Positions 54,030 through 64,000 of a stretch of 64,000 nucleotides of DNA are shown in pieces; position 1 is the stretch's first letter, and each line of letters opens with the position of its first letter. The notes beneath the pieces were generated by a model that worked only from the letters and a program-made list of their open reading frames with translations, had not been told where the DNA came from and made no database searches. The stretch is from contig KQ965796.1 in NCBI GenBank assembly GCA_001574975.1, positions 95,349-159,348 on the forward strand. The letters run 5' to 3'. The stretch is from Gonapodya prolifera JEL478. Lineage: Eukaryota; Monoblepharomycota; Monoblepharidomycetes; Monoblepharidales; Gonapodyaceae. The translations under genes and the position numbers were made by a program.

Positions 54030-54200
54030 GACGATGGCCGCCAAGCGCTCATCAAGGACGGATTCCACATCACCCCCGAGCCACCTGAACATGATGACAC
54101 AGGTCTTCGAATTGCGCAAGATCTCGATGGACCCTGTTATGGTGAAACTCTTGCTGGACCGAGATCCCAAAATCACCCCCACGGTCGTGGAATGAGTCAG
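54030..54200 (+). pseudogene. Ankyrin C-terminal fragment on the plus strand
   Basis: Two frames carry GRQALIKDGFHITPEPPEHD and then DPVMVKLLLDRDPKITPTVV, resembling the last ankyrin repeat region of the same family (position of VIDALLSGGAEVTEEI). A stop follows at once. No upstream partner exons are recognised. Confidence 0.4.
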
Positions 54201-54297
54201 GAAGCTCGGGAACCCTACACTGTTCGCTTTGCTCCCGGGAGTGGCCAGCCCGGCCAGCATCGCGCTCTCCGCTCGCAGTACTTGATCATCATCAAAC

Positions 54298-55025
54298 TTG
54301 ACACTACCCCGAGGAGGAAACAGCTTGTTTCAGCAACCCCTCCTGATCGAAGCCATCGAATCCCGCAGGCCGGACCTTGTTGCTCAGTGTCTCGCACAGG
54401 GCGCCGACCCCAACACGAGGAAGCGTGTTACTATCACGGTCAATGTGCTTGGACTTGGCGTGGTGACTGATACGGCACTGGGCGAGTCCGTGTTGGTGAT
54501 GGCGGTGATCATGGGGATGGGTGCCGCGGTGCAGATGCTCCTGGAACGAGGTGAGTGAGCCTCGGAGCGTTACAAGGGGGAATGTGCTGTGTCAATGTAG
54601 TGTTTCGCGTCTGTGAAGGTTGCGACGTTCACCAGGAGGTCGGATGGAAGATTGCCAACTACTCCAATTCATGGTCTATTGATACATATCGGTTTGTGTC
54701 ACACTCCCACGCACTTATTCAAATCCCCCAACCTTCACTTTTACTTACCGCTTCCTTCCGCAACCGGCTCCTCACCTACACCTTCCCCTCAATCCTCAAC
54801 GTCCCTCTCCGAACCTCCTTCATCACATCCCCCTCTTCGACCACCCAAACCGAATTCATCACCTTCTCCACGCCGTCGTCCGAAAACCCCAGACTCGCAA
54901 TGTCACCCAGGGGTCCGACATCGGTCTTGCATTCCCAACAACCGCCGCGAAATGCTTCGCCCTCACTTCACTCCCACCACTATCCCTCTCCTATCATCCG
55001 TCTCCTACTTTCCCGCGGGGCCCAA
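54298..55025 (+). CDS. Ankyrin-family N-terminal part (possibly fused to coiled coil/SH3)
   Basis: Exon 54298-54550 encodes PLLIEAIESRRPDLVAQCLA, QGADPNTRKRVTITVNV and TALGESVLVMAVIMGMGAAV, the first two repeats of the ankyrin family seen at 39 and 60.5 kb. After an intron, GCDVHQEVGWKIANYSNSWS corresponds to the Trp-rich middle. A later exon ends RLLLSRGAQ at 55025 before a GTATTC donor. That donor pairs in phase with the acceptor at 55084, which opens the coiled-coil/SH3 part. Whether the two parts make one protein is uncertain. Internal exons between 54680 and 54970 are not resolved. Confidence 0.5.
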
Positions 55026-55084
55026 GTATTCTCGCAAGCCCGTGCCAGGGCCGCTCAACGCCGCGACCGCACGCGCTTCCACAG

Positions 55085-56138
55085 GCGCGAAGTAGGGTTC
55101 GCCAGGTGGAAGAAGAGCTGCGTTCCGAGCGGGTCAGGCTGGTTGATGGGTGGCGGACGGTGCAGGTGGAGGCAAATAGAGCCAGGGCGGAGTGTGCCAG
55201 GTTGAGCGCCTGCGTGGCTGAACTGGAACAAGCGTTGACGAGGAATGCGTGTGGAGCCGGCAAGCCAGCCATTGCCACACCGCCTGCGACGCCGACAATC
55301 ACTTGATCCAACCTCTGCTGGCGACGGTCGTGCCCTGCGAATATTGGCCGCCGCCCAAGCAGCTGCACCTGCACCAACACCGGCAAGTCTGTCTCCTCTT
55401 CCAAAGCCAAACGTGGGGCCTCGGCGCTTCCTTTCCCGCCAACCCCAGTTTCGCCCCACTTCGAGTCGGAGAACACCGTGCTGATCGCCCTGGTGGCGTT
55501 CACTGCGCGAAAAGCGGACGTATTATCGTTTGGAAAGGGGGATGAGCTACTGGTGGAGCAGCGCTTTGCGGACGGATGGGCGCAGGTGGGTCTCTTGATC
55601 TTTGTACTGTATCGAAATTACGGCGAGTCTGTCAGCTAACTCTGGCTCGACGCACTTCCAGGCGCTCAACATGCTCAACGGCCACCGCGGGCTCGTTCCC
55701 ATGTCGCACCTCTCCACGGCGCCACCCCCTCCATCCGCCGCGCCATCTCGGCCCAACGACTTTTCTCGGCCGCTCGCGTTCGGTGACCAATGCACTATAC
55801 GCACCGTCGTTACTGCTGCAGTGCCTAGCGGCCGCACGGACGTGTTGGACGTCGCGGGACCCCCTGGGTGCAGGCAGCTGGAGCTTCAAATAGCCCGCCG
55901 TCAAGGCCTACAAGTGGGCTGGGAATTGCGGACCAGAGGCAGCCGTATCGGGCAGACTAGAGGGTGGAGCATAGGAGGAGTATCGGGTAAGCGCAGAAAC
56001 AAACATTGCATGGCCTGGGTGGAAGCACCACAATGCTCTGTGCGAGCTTTGAATGTAATTAATATTTATATCCGTACAATAGCAATCTCTGAACTATCAG
56101 ACTGTTGCGTGTTTGCTGTGTTTTCGATTATAGCATGA
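55085..56138 (+). CDS. Coiled-coil and SH3-domain protein (3' part)
   Basis: The first segment is a short coiled coil (RQVEEELRSERVRLVDGWRT, ECARLSACVAELEQAL). It is followed by an Ala/Pro linker and an SH3 domain split by an intron (55586-55661): TVLIALVAFTARKADVLSFG, GDELLVEQRFADGW and LNGHRGLVPMSHL, with the ALYDY-like start, the acidic RT-loop position partly kept (KADVLSF), DGW and the GLVP end. SH3 domains bind Pro-rich ligands, often at the actin cortex. The linker between coiled coil and SH3 needs one frame change that no clear intron explains. The tail after about 56000 is weak and the true stop may be earlier. Confidence 0.6.
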
Positions 56139-56201
56139 GAGGTCCCTTGCCTCTTGGAGGGATCGATTTTCGAGGAAGCTTCAGAGCCCTCCGCATCAAC
56201 T

Positions 56202-59200
56202 CTAACTACGATATTTGTCAAGGACAACAGCGGAGAGTGCCATGCGTAGCCTCTTTAAAGCTAAATGAGGGCTGTTTTGCTCAACTTGTCTCACAACTTT
56301 TCGAAGGCTGTCCTGTTTGCCTGTTTGCTCACACCAGGTCCAAACCTTTCGAACTATGCCTGTGGTATATTCACCTTTCCACCACGTTGTAAGAAGTGGA
56401 AACAAAAACACCAGGACCGTTTTGGGTGACGGTTCAACACCAGCAGACGGCATTTCCCTGATAACGATACGTAGAGCTTGATGATCAACATCCCCAAAAC
56501 GCATCAGTGCTTCTATACGAGAGTTCCACACGTTCTCATTGCGAAGAAGCTCAGGGAATTCGGAGCGTAAGTGCTCCCAAAACTCAGCGAGCTCCATGGG
56601 TCTTGAACAATGTCCAAGCGAGTCCAGCACCAGTGTTGCCAGTCTACCATTCACGTAAACACCATCGCCTTTGCGAAACCGATACGTGACCTCGTCCCAG
56701 AGACTCAAAACGTCCTTCCACATCCCAAGCCTCGAGTACAATTGAGCAACCACGTGCCATATCGCTGGTCGAGTGAGACTTCTTTCCTTGAAGTTCGGAC
56801 TTTTTGACATATACGAAATGACGAGTTGCATTCCGTCCTTCTTAGCAGATTTTGCCATCATGGTCAAGAAGATTTGGAATTGAGGTTCCTTGATCTCAAG
56901 TCCATCAGCAAGCATTGCCTTGAGCATAGAGAGGGCACCTTCCATATCATCTCGAAGTGCGTATATACGCAAAACATTTGTGTAGATAGGTCTGCCATAG
57001 CCCCACTGATACCCTGAACTCCGCAATGCCTCAAATAGGCTTAAAGCTTTCTCCTGGTCTCCATTGGAGCCATTTCCAGCAGAGCGGAACACAGTTGTGA
57101 GGGCGATTGGGATAATGCGAAGACCAAGCATAATTGTGACTGTTTCAATAATTGTTAAAGCACGAGAAACGAGTCCGACTCTTGCCATCGCAATAGCAAG
57201 ATAGGAGCTCTCCTTGGAAAGTTGACGTCCAAGTTTACCTGATGAATCTGAGCGAAGCTTATCCAAGATGTCAGAATCATGTGCAAGTACAGGCAAATCC
57301 GCAACAATGCTTCGAGCTTTGGATACACTTTCTGTTGAACCTTCACGCATAAGACCATCGAGAACTCTCAAACGATCAACAAGGTCAAGTGTTTGTGGCA
57401 ATCCAATTTGGTTATTGCATGAAATATCATCAATCAAACGAAGCGCCTTTGTAATGCTTTCCAGTGTAACATTTGGTATGATGGAATGTTGCTCCCGCGT
57501 GGTCAAGGCCGTTGCAGCGTTATAATTGTAGAAGTCCATTTGCAACACCGCTTTGTCATCATGATCAATTTTTGAACCTCCCTCTGCCGCTTTGTATGGG
57601 TGCTGCACTGCGCGATCCCATGGGAAAGCAACACACAAAAGCGCACCCAAATATATGGAGAATGGAAAAGTCTCAACATGGATCGTGAAATCAAGGTTGT
57701 CCGGACGTAGTTGAAGTGCAGTGGAATATGCCTCATCAAAGATGCGAACAACATCTTCTCGCCTCATTTGCTCGTTAAATCCCTCCAGCAAATACACAAG
57801 TGAAATCCAATCAGGAGCTCCTCGGTTCTCCTTAGTGAATAACCAAAATAGCTCTTCAGCTTTATCCATGTCCCCGACAGCTACAGAAGTGTAAACGCGA
57901 AGTGCTCTGAGCTGGACTTCGGGCTTACGGTTTCTATTGCCATATCCAATTTCCCCAAATCCAAAGCGCTCGAAGAATGTTTGCCATTCCTGCAACTCCG
58001 TGAAAAGGTCAAGTTCAATGGGCAGGGAGGGCGAAACAAATTTCAATTGAAAGGCGGACGTCGCGACCATTTGTTGCAGGGTATCTTGAGTAAGAACTCG
58101 CTCTCTTCCAAATCCTGCCGCAACTGCAACAGCTGCCAAGTGCTTCTGCACAACCGAAAACGGCAGATATGCTGGCAGTGCACATTTCTGATGCGAATGA
58201 GTTGATTGCATGCCTAGACTCTCGGACCATTGGCGCAGTCGTTTGAGGATCCGTGAAGATTCTTGAAGTGCATCAATTAGTGTAGGTAACTGCAGTACTG
58301 GCTTCAAAAAGCGCCGTGATTTGGGAATTTTGTCCACATAATGTAGACCAGGATTTCCAGACATGGCGGCTTTATGAATAAACCCATTTTCGATATCATG
58401 TTGTGAGTATCGGGAAGAGGTTGTTTCAGAGGGCCTTCCAGGTGCATAAAATTGTGTGCGTGTGGGGTACAAAATTGCCAGCCATGCATTTAAGACCGTC
58501 TTGCCCGGGTTTTTGTGCGCCTTAAAGCACCTATCAATGATTTGCGTTGCAATACGTCCCATTTTTGCAATCGCCCCTTCTTTGATGACATCCAGATTGC
58601 TCGATACATCCACAGACTTGACCCCACCATCCCACGCTACAGCAGAGTCGACTTGGTGCAATAGCGCGACAAGTGCAGCGTTGTAGGCACGAAAAGGCAA
58701 TCCTCGGTGACTGTTCGGAACACTACGATACTCTGCGACATTGAGCAGGTCAGGGATCCACTCAACTCGGCCACATCGAACTATATGTGGGATGAGATTG
58801 CCGTACGAGCTCGAGTCGGGTTCTACACCGTACGAGTGATACACGTCCCGGAAAAACGAAAGGAAAGATGGAGCGTCGAGTGGCCCGTTTATCAAAGCAA
58901 AAGACGTGATCGTTGATCGCGGCCCAAGCAATAAATCCTCAATGGAAACATGTTCCAGTTGTGCTGTGTTTGCTTCTTGGCCAGCCCAGTCGATATATGC
59001 GGTAGATGTGAGAAGTGTTCTTCCCGCGAGGTCCAACAGTGGATTAAGAGTGGCTACATCTGGGTGTAGGCCCCACCTCGACATTTCTACGTCTATTATA
59101 TGCGCGGCAAGGCCCCAAGTCTCTTTGGCTTGCTTCTCTGAAGCGCAGTCCTGGAGAGATTGTCCTAGCCCTGTCAATATGTGGGACACGATTTGCAGAG

Positions 59201-60136
59201 TGGGTGTAACATGAGAATCGTCCATTTCCAGAAGAAAGGCTGCCGCTTCCCGCACAAATGGATTTTCATCTTCTGGCTTTGTTGTTCGAACGGTGCTTCG
59301 AAGGGCGAGAATGAGTGATTTGAAATCGGAGGCGCGGAGACTGGCCGAGCAAGAAATGAATCTCTTATTTATAGGAAAGGCGATGACGACTGCTCAAAAT
59401 AACTCACTTGGCGTTAGGAGTTCCCCGAAAGACGATGGAAACGTCTCCCATCACCCGACGGACCATCGCACCTGACTTCTTGGCATCACCGAGGGTGTCT
59501 TCAGGAAACGACGAAGCAAACACTTCCATGAAGGTAGTGAAGTCGTCGCGAGAGAATTGTGAGTGTGATTGTTCTGAGACGTGACTATCGACGATGGCAG
59601 TGTACGCTAAACATAACGAGTGAAGCACGCTAGAAACCTGTTGATATCAGCTCAGAAAGAGGTTCACTCTTAAACTCACCTTCCCAGGCTTTGTCTAAGT
59701 CCCTTCTTGACCTGGTTGCTATCGCCATCGTTTTCGACAGATTCTGCAACGGCGCAGGCAATTCACCGACTCTGTCGATACGATCGCGATTGAGAGTCTC
59801 CAGCTCTGTTTTAGAATAAGCGGTACGCGGTATGGGAGCGAAGAGAGACAGTTTCTTCTTCGCTCCAGCACGTCGATTCGGAAAACTGTGAGATCTATCA
59901 GAATGCCGAGACTTCGGCAAGCGTTTCCTGGCGCTCCAATTCTCAGCACTAGTCGTTTGGGGTGCTGCGGGCGAAGAGATTGTGGCCAGATGCCGTGAAA
60001 ACGAAGTTCTAGCACTGTCCCTGACAGAATCATCGAGTCGCGTGGATGCCGTGTTGCGCAAAAGAGTGCTCCTTCGACCGTGTGCTATTATCTCAGCCGC
60101 GACGATGAGCTTGTGGAAGTAGCGCTGCACTTTCAT
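56202..60136 (-). CDS. Pentatricopeptide-repeat-like mitochondrial protein
   Basis: A long last exon (56202 to about 59356) plus two upstream exons (about 59404-59627 and about 59686-60136) encode more than 1,200 residues. The N-terminus is Ser/Arg-rich with few acids (RRSTLLRNTASTRLDDSVRD, ISSPAAPQT), typical of mitochondrial import. The body is all-helical with PPR-like pairs, for example IAMARVGLVSRALTIIETVT, ALRDDMEGALSMLKAMLADG, LYSRLGMWKDVLSLWDEVT and IEALMRFGDVDHQALRIVIR. PPR proteins bind organellar RNA for splicing, stability or translation. The junction between the first two exons does not fit in phase with the splice sites I see, so the 5' structure needs transcript data. The 3' end was copied to 52020-52700. 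Confidence 0.85.
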
Positions 60137-60535
60137 GGATGACAAGTTATGTGTGAGCCAAAAACACGCAGCATCATGAGAATAAATTCAGTGAAGATTC
60201 CGGCGATACACCTCTGAACGAATTTACTACACATTTACAATTCGAGAGAGCGTAGGCAAGCCCGCCAGGGTCACATATTATACTTTCATGCCAATCTTCC
60301 GTCGTCCCTCGTCGACAGCTGTCCTCCGTTATAGGCCATTGATTCGGGAAAAATCATTGACCGCACAGGTTCAACCACAGGCATTGTCCACCAGTCCCTC
60401 TCAACTCTGCAAACCAATACTGTTCGAGTTTACATCTTTCTTTCTCAGAAGTTCCAGAAACCCTTCGCCGGCTCAATCAGCCGAAGCAACTCCATTCGAC
60501 GACTGACCTTGTACTCCACTCTCATTTGGATCGGA
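60137..60535. other. Intergenic, nothing recognised
   Basis: About 400 bases upstream of the PPR gene. Promoter region only; no other signal seen. Confidence 0.5.
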
Positions 60536-61537
60536 TTAGTCACGCGAGCTTTCTCCGGCAGGTTCAAGAGGATCGACCGGAGCAGCTGAATTGATTGCAT
60601 TCCGAGGTAAGGTATCGTACCGTGCTGGAGGAGAGCTACTCGACCGGGACAGGTGGGATAGGGGAAAGGTACCATCGTTGTGCGATGACATGTTGTACCC
60701 CTTTTGAGAGGTGGAGCAGTGAGTCGGAAGCGTGGCCGGCGAAAGAACTGCAGCAGCGAGGGTATCGGCGAGGTGTTCCGTCGCTCTGTTTTGTGCGGAG
60801 AAAGTATTTGCATGAACAGGTGGTGAGTATGGTTTAGCAGCAGGTTCGTCGGCGGCCCTCAGTTCATATGGTGGTGGATCACTTGCAGGTTCAGTTGTGC
60901 GGATATGGCTGCAAATCATCTCATAGACCTGCAGATTTCCGCAAGTTTCCGCACACTGCCGAATCTCTTCTGTCACTTCGGCGCCCCCGCTCAGTAGGGC
61001 GTCAATCACCGCGGGTGACGTGGTGTGCTGGTGCCACACTCGGACGTCATTTGGCATTTGTGGAGAGTCCAAAATCACGCTCGCACCGTGTTTGTTGATC
61101 CCAAGCTTCCCTTCGTTGATGGGCGCATCCATTGTGGTTCGCCGGTCCCACTTGAACATCCGTCCAGCCCGCCCTAAGGCGAGACAAAGTGCATTACGAA
61201 ACTGATACGACCACATCCAATGTTCCGTGTCCCATGTGCGCTGTTTCCATGTCCTCTCGATGGAATACCTGCTTGTTTTCCAAAAAATTGAGGCGTTGAC
61301 ATTAGCGCCTTTCTCTGCGAGTGCCGCCACGATTCGATCGTTACCGTGGATGATGGCGAGCGCAAGCACGCTTTCCGCCTGAACGGTGTCGGTCACAAGG
61401 TTGTTTTTCAGTTTCGCCTTGAGTGTGACAACTTTGCATGCCTCCGGGTTCGCTCCACCGTCCAGAAGCACCTGAGCTCGGAGGACGTCTCCTTGCTCCA
61501 CCGCCTCGATGAGTTCCGCATGCTTGCTGCCCGACAT
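60536..61537 (-). CDS. Ankyrin-family protein, intact member
   Basis: Single-exon gene of 333 codons from ATG 61537 (MSGSKHAELIEAVEQGDVLR). Three ankyrin-like repeats at the N-terminus (AQVLLDGGANPEACKVVTLK, SVLALAIIHGNDRIVAALAE) are followed by a family-specific Trp-rich middle (YSIERTWKQRTWDTEHWMW), an INKHGASVILDSPQMPNDV segment, one more repeat (VIDALLSGGAEVTEEIRQC), and a disordered Ser/Pro tail. Damaged relatives lie at 39.2-40.0, 52.8-53.9, 54.0-54.2 and 54.3-55.0 kb. The role is unknown; ankyrin repeats normally bind proteins. Confidence 0.85.
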   Translation of the reverse strand: MSGSKHAELIEAVEQGDVLRAQVLLDGGANPEACKVVTLKAKLKNNLVTDTVQAESVLALAIIHGNDRIVAALAEKGANVNASIFWKTSRYSIERTWKQRTWDTEHWMWSYQFRNALCLALGRAGRMFKWDRRTTMDAPINEGKLGINKHGASVILDSPQMPNDVRVWHQHTTSPAVIDALLSGGAEVTEEIRQCAETCGNLQVYEMICSHIRTTEPASDPPPYELRAADEPAAKPYSPPVHANTFSAQNRATEHLADTLAAAVLSPATLPTHCSTSQKGYNMSSHNDGTFPLSHLSRSSSSPPARYDTLPRNAINSAAPVDPLEPAGESSRD

Positions 61538-62478
61538 CGCGCAGGATTGCCAACTCAGTTGTGCTGTAGCCTGGAATGGCAACTGAACAAATGTAAGGAA
61601 CTACCCAAAGCAAGCAAAGCAAGGTTGCGTCCGGACGATTTCAACCCTCGTAATAATTAACACTATTAATACATAAATATATGCGTGTCAAATTTCTTTC
61701 ACATTGGAAAGACAGTGTTATGTTGTAACACGGCCTGACCGCAGCAACTTTACCGTTTTTGTCACCCCTCCAGGAAGACTTCGACCGTCAATCGAGATTG
61801 AATTGCCATGCACTTTCGGCATTGTGGGGTGGTGTCTGTCGAATAACAAGGTTCTGGTCGCTTCTGAATATTTATCATATACCGAGATGCAGGATTTGCG
61901 ATTACATTGTATTTAAATTCACGGAACCACCGCTTGATCCCCTGTTTCAATGCTCAAATCGCCATCACCAATTAACCTTGAACAATCGAAATTAGCGTTT
62001 GCAAAAAGCACTTCTTGGTACTGGTGCACTCTTGGACAAACCACCGCGATCCACTCATGTTATGGATTAACTACCAGCTACCAGCATTGACAGCTGCACT
62101 GATGTTGCAAACTTTCACCCAGCGAAATCGTCAAGCCTTGCTCCCCAATCGGCGAGTCGTCAATCGTGATTTTTGAGTCGACTGGAAAGTCGTCAGATAT
62201 GTGATGTGAGGCTATATACATAGTGTCAGGTGTTTGACAGAAGCAAGGAGTTGATGGTCGAAGGGGTTCCAGGTACATAAGATTGGACCATCCTCCCCAG
62301 TATTCCACCGAACCAGACCGAGCCTCAAAACATCAACTCATCCAATTGTCAAAGCGCTCTCATTTCATGCGAGAGAACCGTCTTTCGTAAACGGTCTCAT
62401 GGTGCAGGGTGTCTTCTGTGGTCTTCAAGCCCGCCACCCTTTGCTAGCTACCAGCCGACACCGCAACACCCCGCAGCG
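61538..62478. other. Intergenic between divergent genes
   Basis: About 0.94 kb with the promoters of the ankyrin gene and MAF1. Frames up to 78 codons are not supported. Nothing else recognised. Confidence 0.5.
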
Positions 62479-64000
62479 ATGAAGTATCTGGACGTCGACG
62501 TGCTCGACTATCTCAACGCAAACATATCGTCACTGGACGCAGGCGATCACAAGATATACGGGAGAGTCGAGGCTTATCTGTGTGAGTGGGCGGGAACCGT
62601 GGGGAGGCGGGAATGGCCGCTAGCCCGGTAGAGTGCTGGTAGTAACTCCGTACGGTGATAGGTCGAACAACGCCCGAGGACCGCAGACTGCGCAAGGAAA
62701 TCGAATGCCGTTATCCTCTTCCATGCGACGGCCCAACAACACTCACAACACACATTGGAGATGCAAAGGCGGCGGACGAGACGCATCTCAATGGAGCAGC
62801 TGCAACCGCTAGCATGGAAACACCGCCCACGCCGGTGTCGCCCTTCAAGTCCCCGTCGCATTCCCCAACACGTCTCCCGCCTTCGTTCCCGCAATCATCC
62901 AATCCCCTCACCATCACCCAACACCCTCCCGCATCCACAACACCGACATCTCCGTCCTTTCTGCTTCCCGCCTCTCTCTCGGGTTTTCCCATCCCGATGG
63001 CTTCATCCCTGGGTGTTGCGTCGTACCCTTCTTCGTGGGGTTCGCCGCACTCGGGGTTCTCCTCGTTTGAGCGGTTCGCACCCACGTTTGGGCAAGGGAC
63101 AGCAGGCGTGTTTGAGGACAAAGGAGTTCCGTTGGACGGAGTCGACAGGGACAAGAATGCCCGAAAAACTTACTTCCTCCTCGTCGCCACGCTGAATTCG
63201 GCGTGGCCGGAGTACGACTTCAGGTAAGTTTCAGCGAGGATGGACGGGGAAAATGGTAAAGCGAAGTCCGGGGGTGGGAGTGTGTCGAGTGAGCGAGCAC
63301 CGCAAAAGGCCTCCCAGACAAAGGGGTATGCAGATGCCTGAGCCTACCACTCGCTCACATAGTCATTGCACCGTCTTTCACGATGGATCACCGATGACAT
63401 GTCCTCCGTCCCTTGCCTGCCTCAGTTCGGTCCCCCCTTCGACCTTCCTCCACCTCCCCACCCCTCTCCTACCCCACATCCGCTCGACGCTCTCATCCTC
63501 CTTCCCGCGCACACCCCGAGGTGGCGCGCTCCTGGACGCCCTCTTGGCGGCTGTGGACGAGGCTATCGAAACGGATAGCGCGGAGGGGTGGCGGTATGAG
63601 CCGGAGGGGGAGGAGGGTGATCCGTATGGCGAGGTTGGGGGATACTTGTGAGTGTCCTTGTGGGATTGGGGTGGTAGAGCCTGCGGGGTGGCGCTGGGCT
63701 GGACGTTGGTGTCAGTGGGGTGCCCGTGAAAAGAAGTGCCAGCAGGGAAGGAATCGAAGCCCTCAGGGCTAGCCTGCATGCTCGCGGTGCTCTCTGTTCC
63801 TCGCCTCCCACACTTCGAAAGCCACATGTCACACGCCACACCTCTACCCATCAGGTGGGCATTCCACTACCTCTTCCTGAACCGGCGCATACGAAAAGTC
63901 GTCTACGTCACGTTACGAGCCGCTAGGTTCGTTACTGTCCTTTTTGTAGCGTTTGTCGATCCGCCGACAAGCTCACCCGGACTAAATCACCTCCAACCCA
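62479..64000 (+). CDS. MAF1: RNA polymerase III repressor MAF1, 3' end beyond or at the window edge
   Basis: Exons 62479-62581, 62662-63223, about 63350-63647 and 63855 onward. MAF1 binds RNA polymerase III and shuts down tRNA and 5S transcription under stress. The start MKYLDVDVLDYLNANISSLD and HKIYGRVEAYLC match the A box. RKTYFLLVATLNSAWPEYDF is the hallmark of the B box. ALLDALLAAVDEAIETDS and YLWAFHYLFLNRRIRKVVYV complete the C-terminal part. Between A and B lies a Pro/Ser-rich linker of about 150 residues, the usual place of phosphorylation in yeast Maf1. The reading frame of the last exon stays open to base 64000, so the stop or a further intron lies outside. Confidence 0.92.

Noticed and set aside
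1-64000. TGA read as an amino acid, given in-frame TGA at 8392 and 43023
   Set aside because: Several clean genes (for example the F-box-like gene, MscL and membrane-family member 1) end at TGA, so the code is standard and the two cases are better explained as mutations or missed exons.

Overview
The window is nuclear DNA from a fungus. Genes carry many short GT..AG introns (about 50-100 nt), spacing is loose, and the conserved genes are fungal-type housekeeping genes (SRP72, MAF1, an MFSD10-like transporter, an APN2-like AP endonuclease, a PPR protein). Tyrosine-kinase-like kinases joined to Sel1 and leucine-rich repeats, a chromodomain-type Ty3/Gypsy remnant, an Agd3-like extracellular deacetylase and an intron-containing MscL together suggest an early-diverging, chytrid-like lineage. 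That placement is inference.

Layout. 0-2.2 kb: rearranged Ty3/Gypsy debris. 2.2-10 kb: an AT-rich island with two tandemly duplicated kinase genes, both damaged. 10.2-12 kb: a FAD-monooxygenase relic and a large inverted repeat. 12.2-16.8 kb: an F-box-like gene and a ten-exon SRP72 gene. 16.8-19.5 kb: two paralogous secreted 4-Cys proteins in a segmental duplication that also copied the SRP72 tail. 20.8-25.4 kb: a coiled-coil protein of about 1,400 residues. 27-38.5 kb: F-box-like, GNAT, multi-pass membrane, ankyrin, Agd3-like (broken), small membrane, unknown (broken) and MFS transporter genes. 39-47 kb: a broken ankyrin gene, then three copies of an unrecognised membrane-protein family mixed with two other small membrane proteins. 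47.7-51.1 kb: MscL and AP endonuclease. 52-56.1 kb: a graveyard of PPR and ankyrin fragments, plus a possible ankyrin/coiled-coil/SH3 gene. 56.2-64 kb: PPR protein, intact ankyrin protein and MAF1, which runs to the window end.

The recurring theme is local duplication followed by decay. Frameshifts and stops fall mainly in accessory copies (kinases, ankyrin, Agd3-like, GNAT, monooxygenase), while most long housekeeping genes read cleanly. That argues for real pseudogenisation rather than general assembly error, though single-base lesions should be checked against reads. The strongest candidates for something undescribed are the triplicated membrane family at 40-47 kb, the secreted 4-Cys pair, a GC-rich repeat shared by introns of two unrelated genes, and an exact 158-bp exon+intron repeat encoding LRR units.
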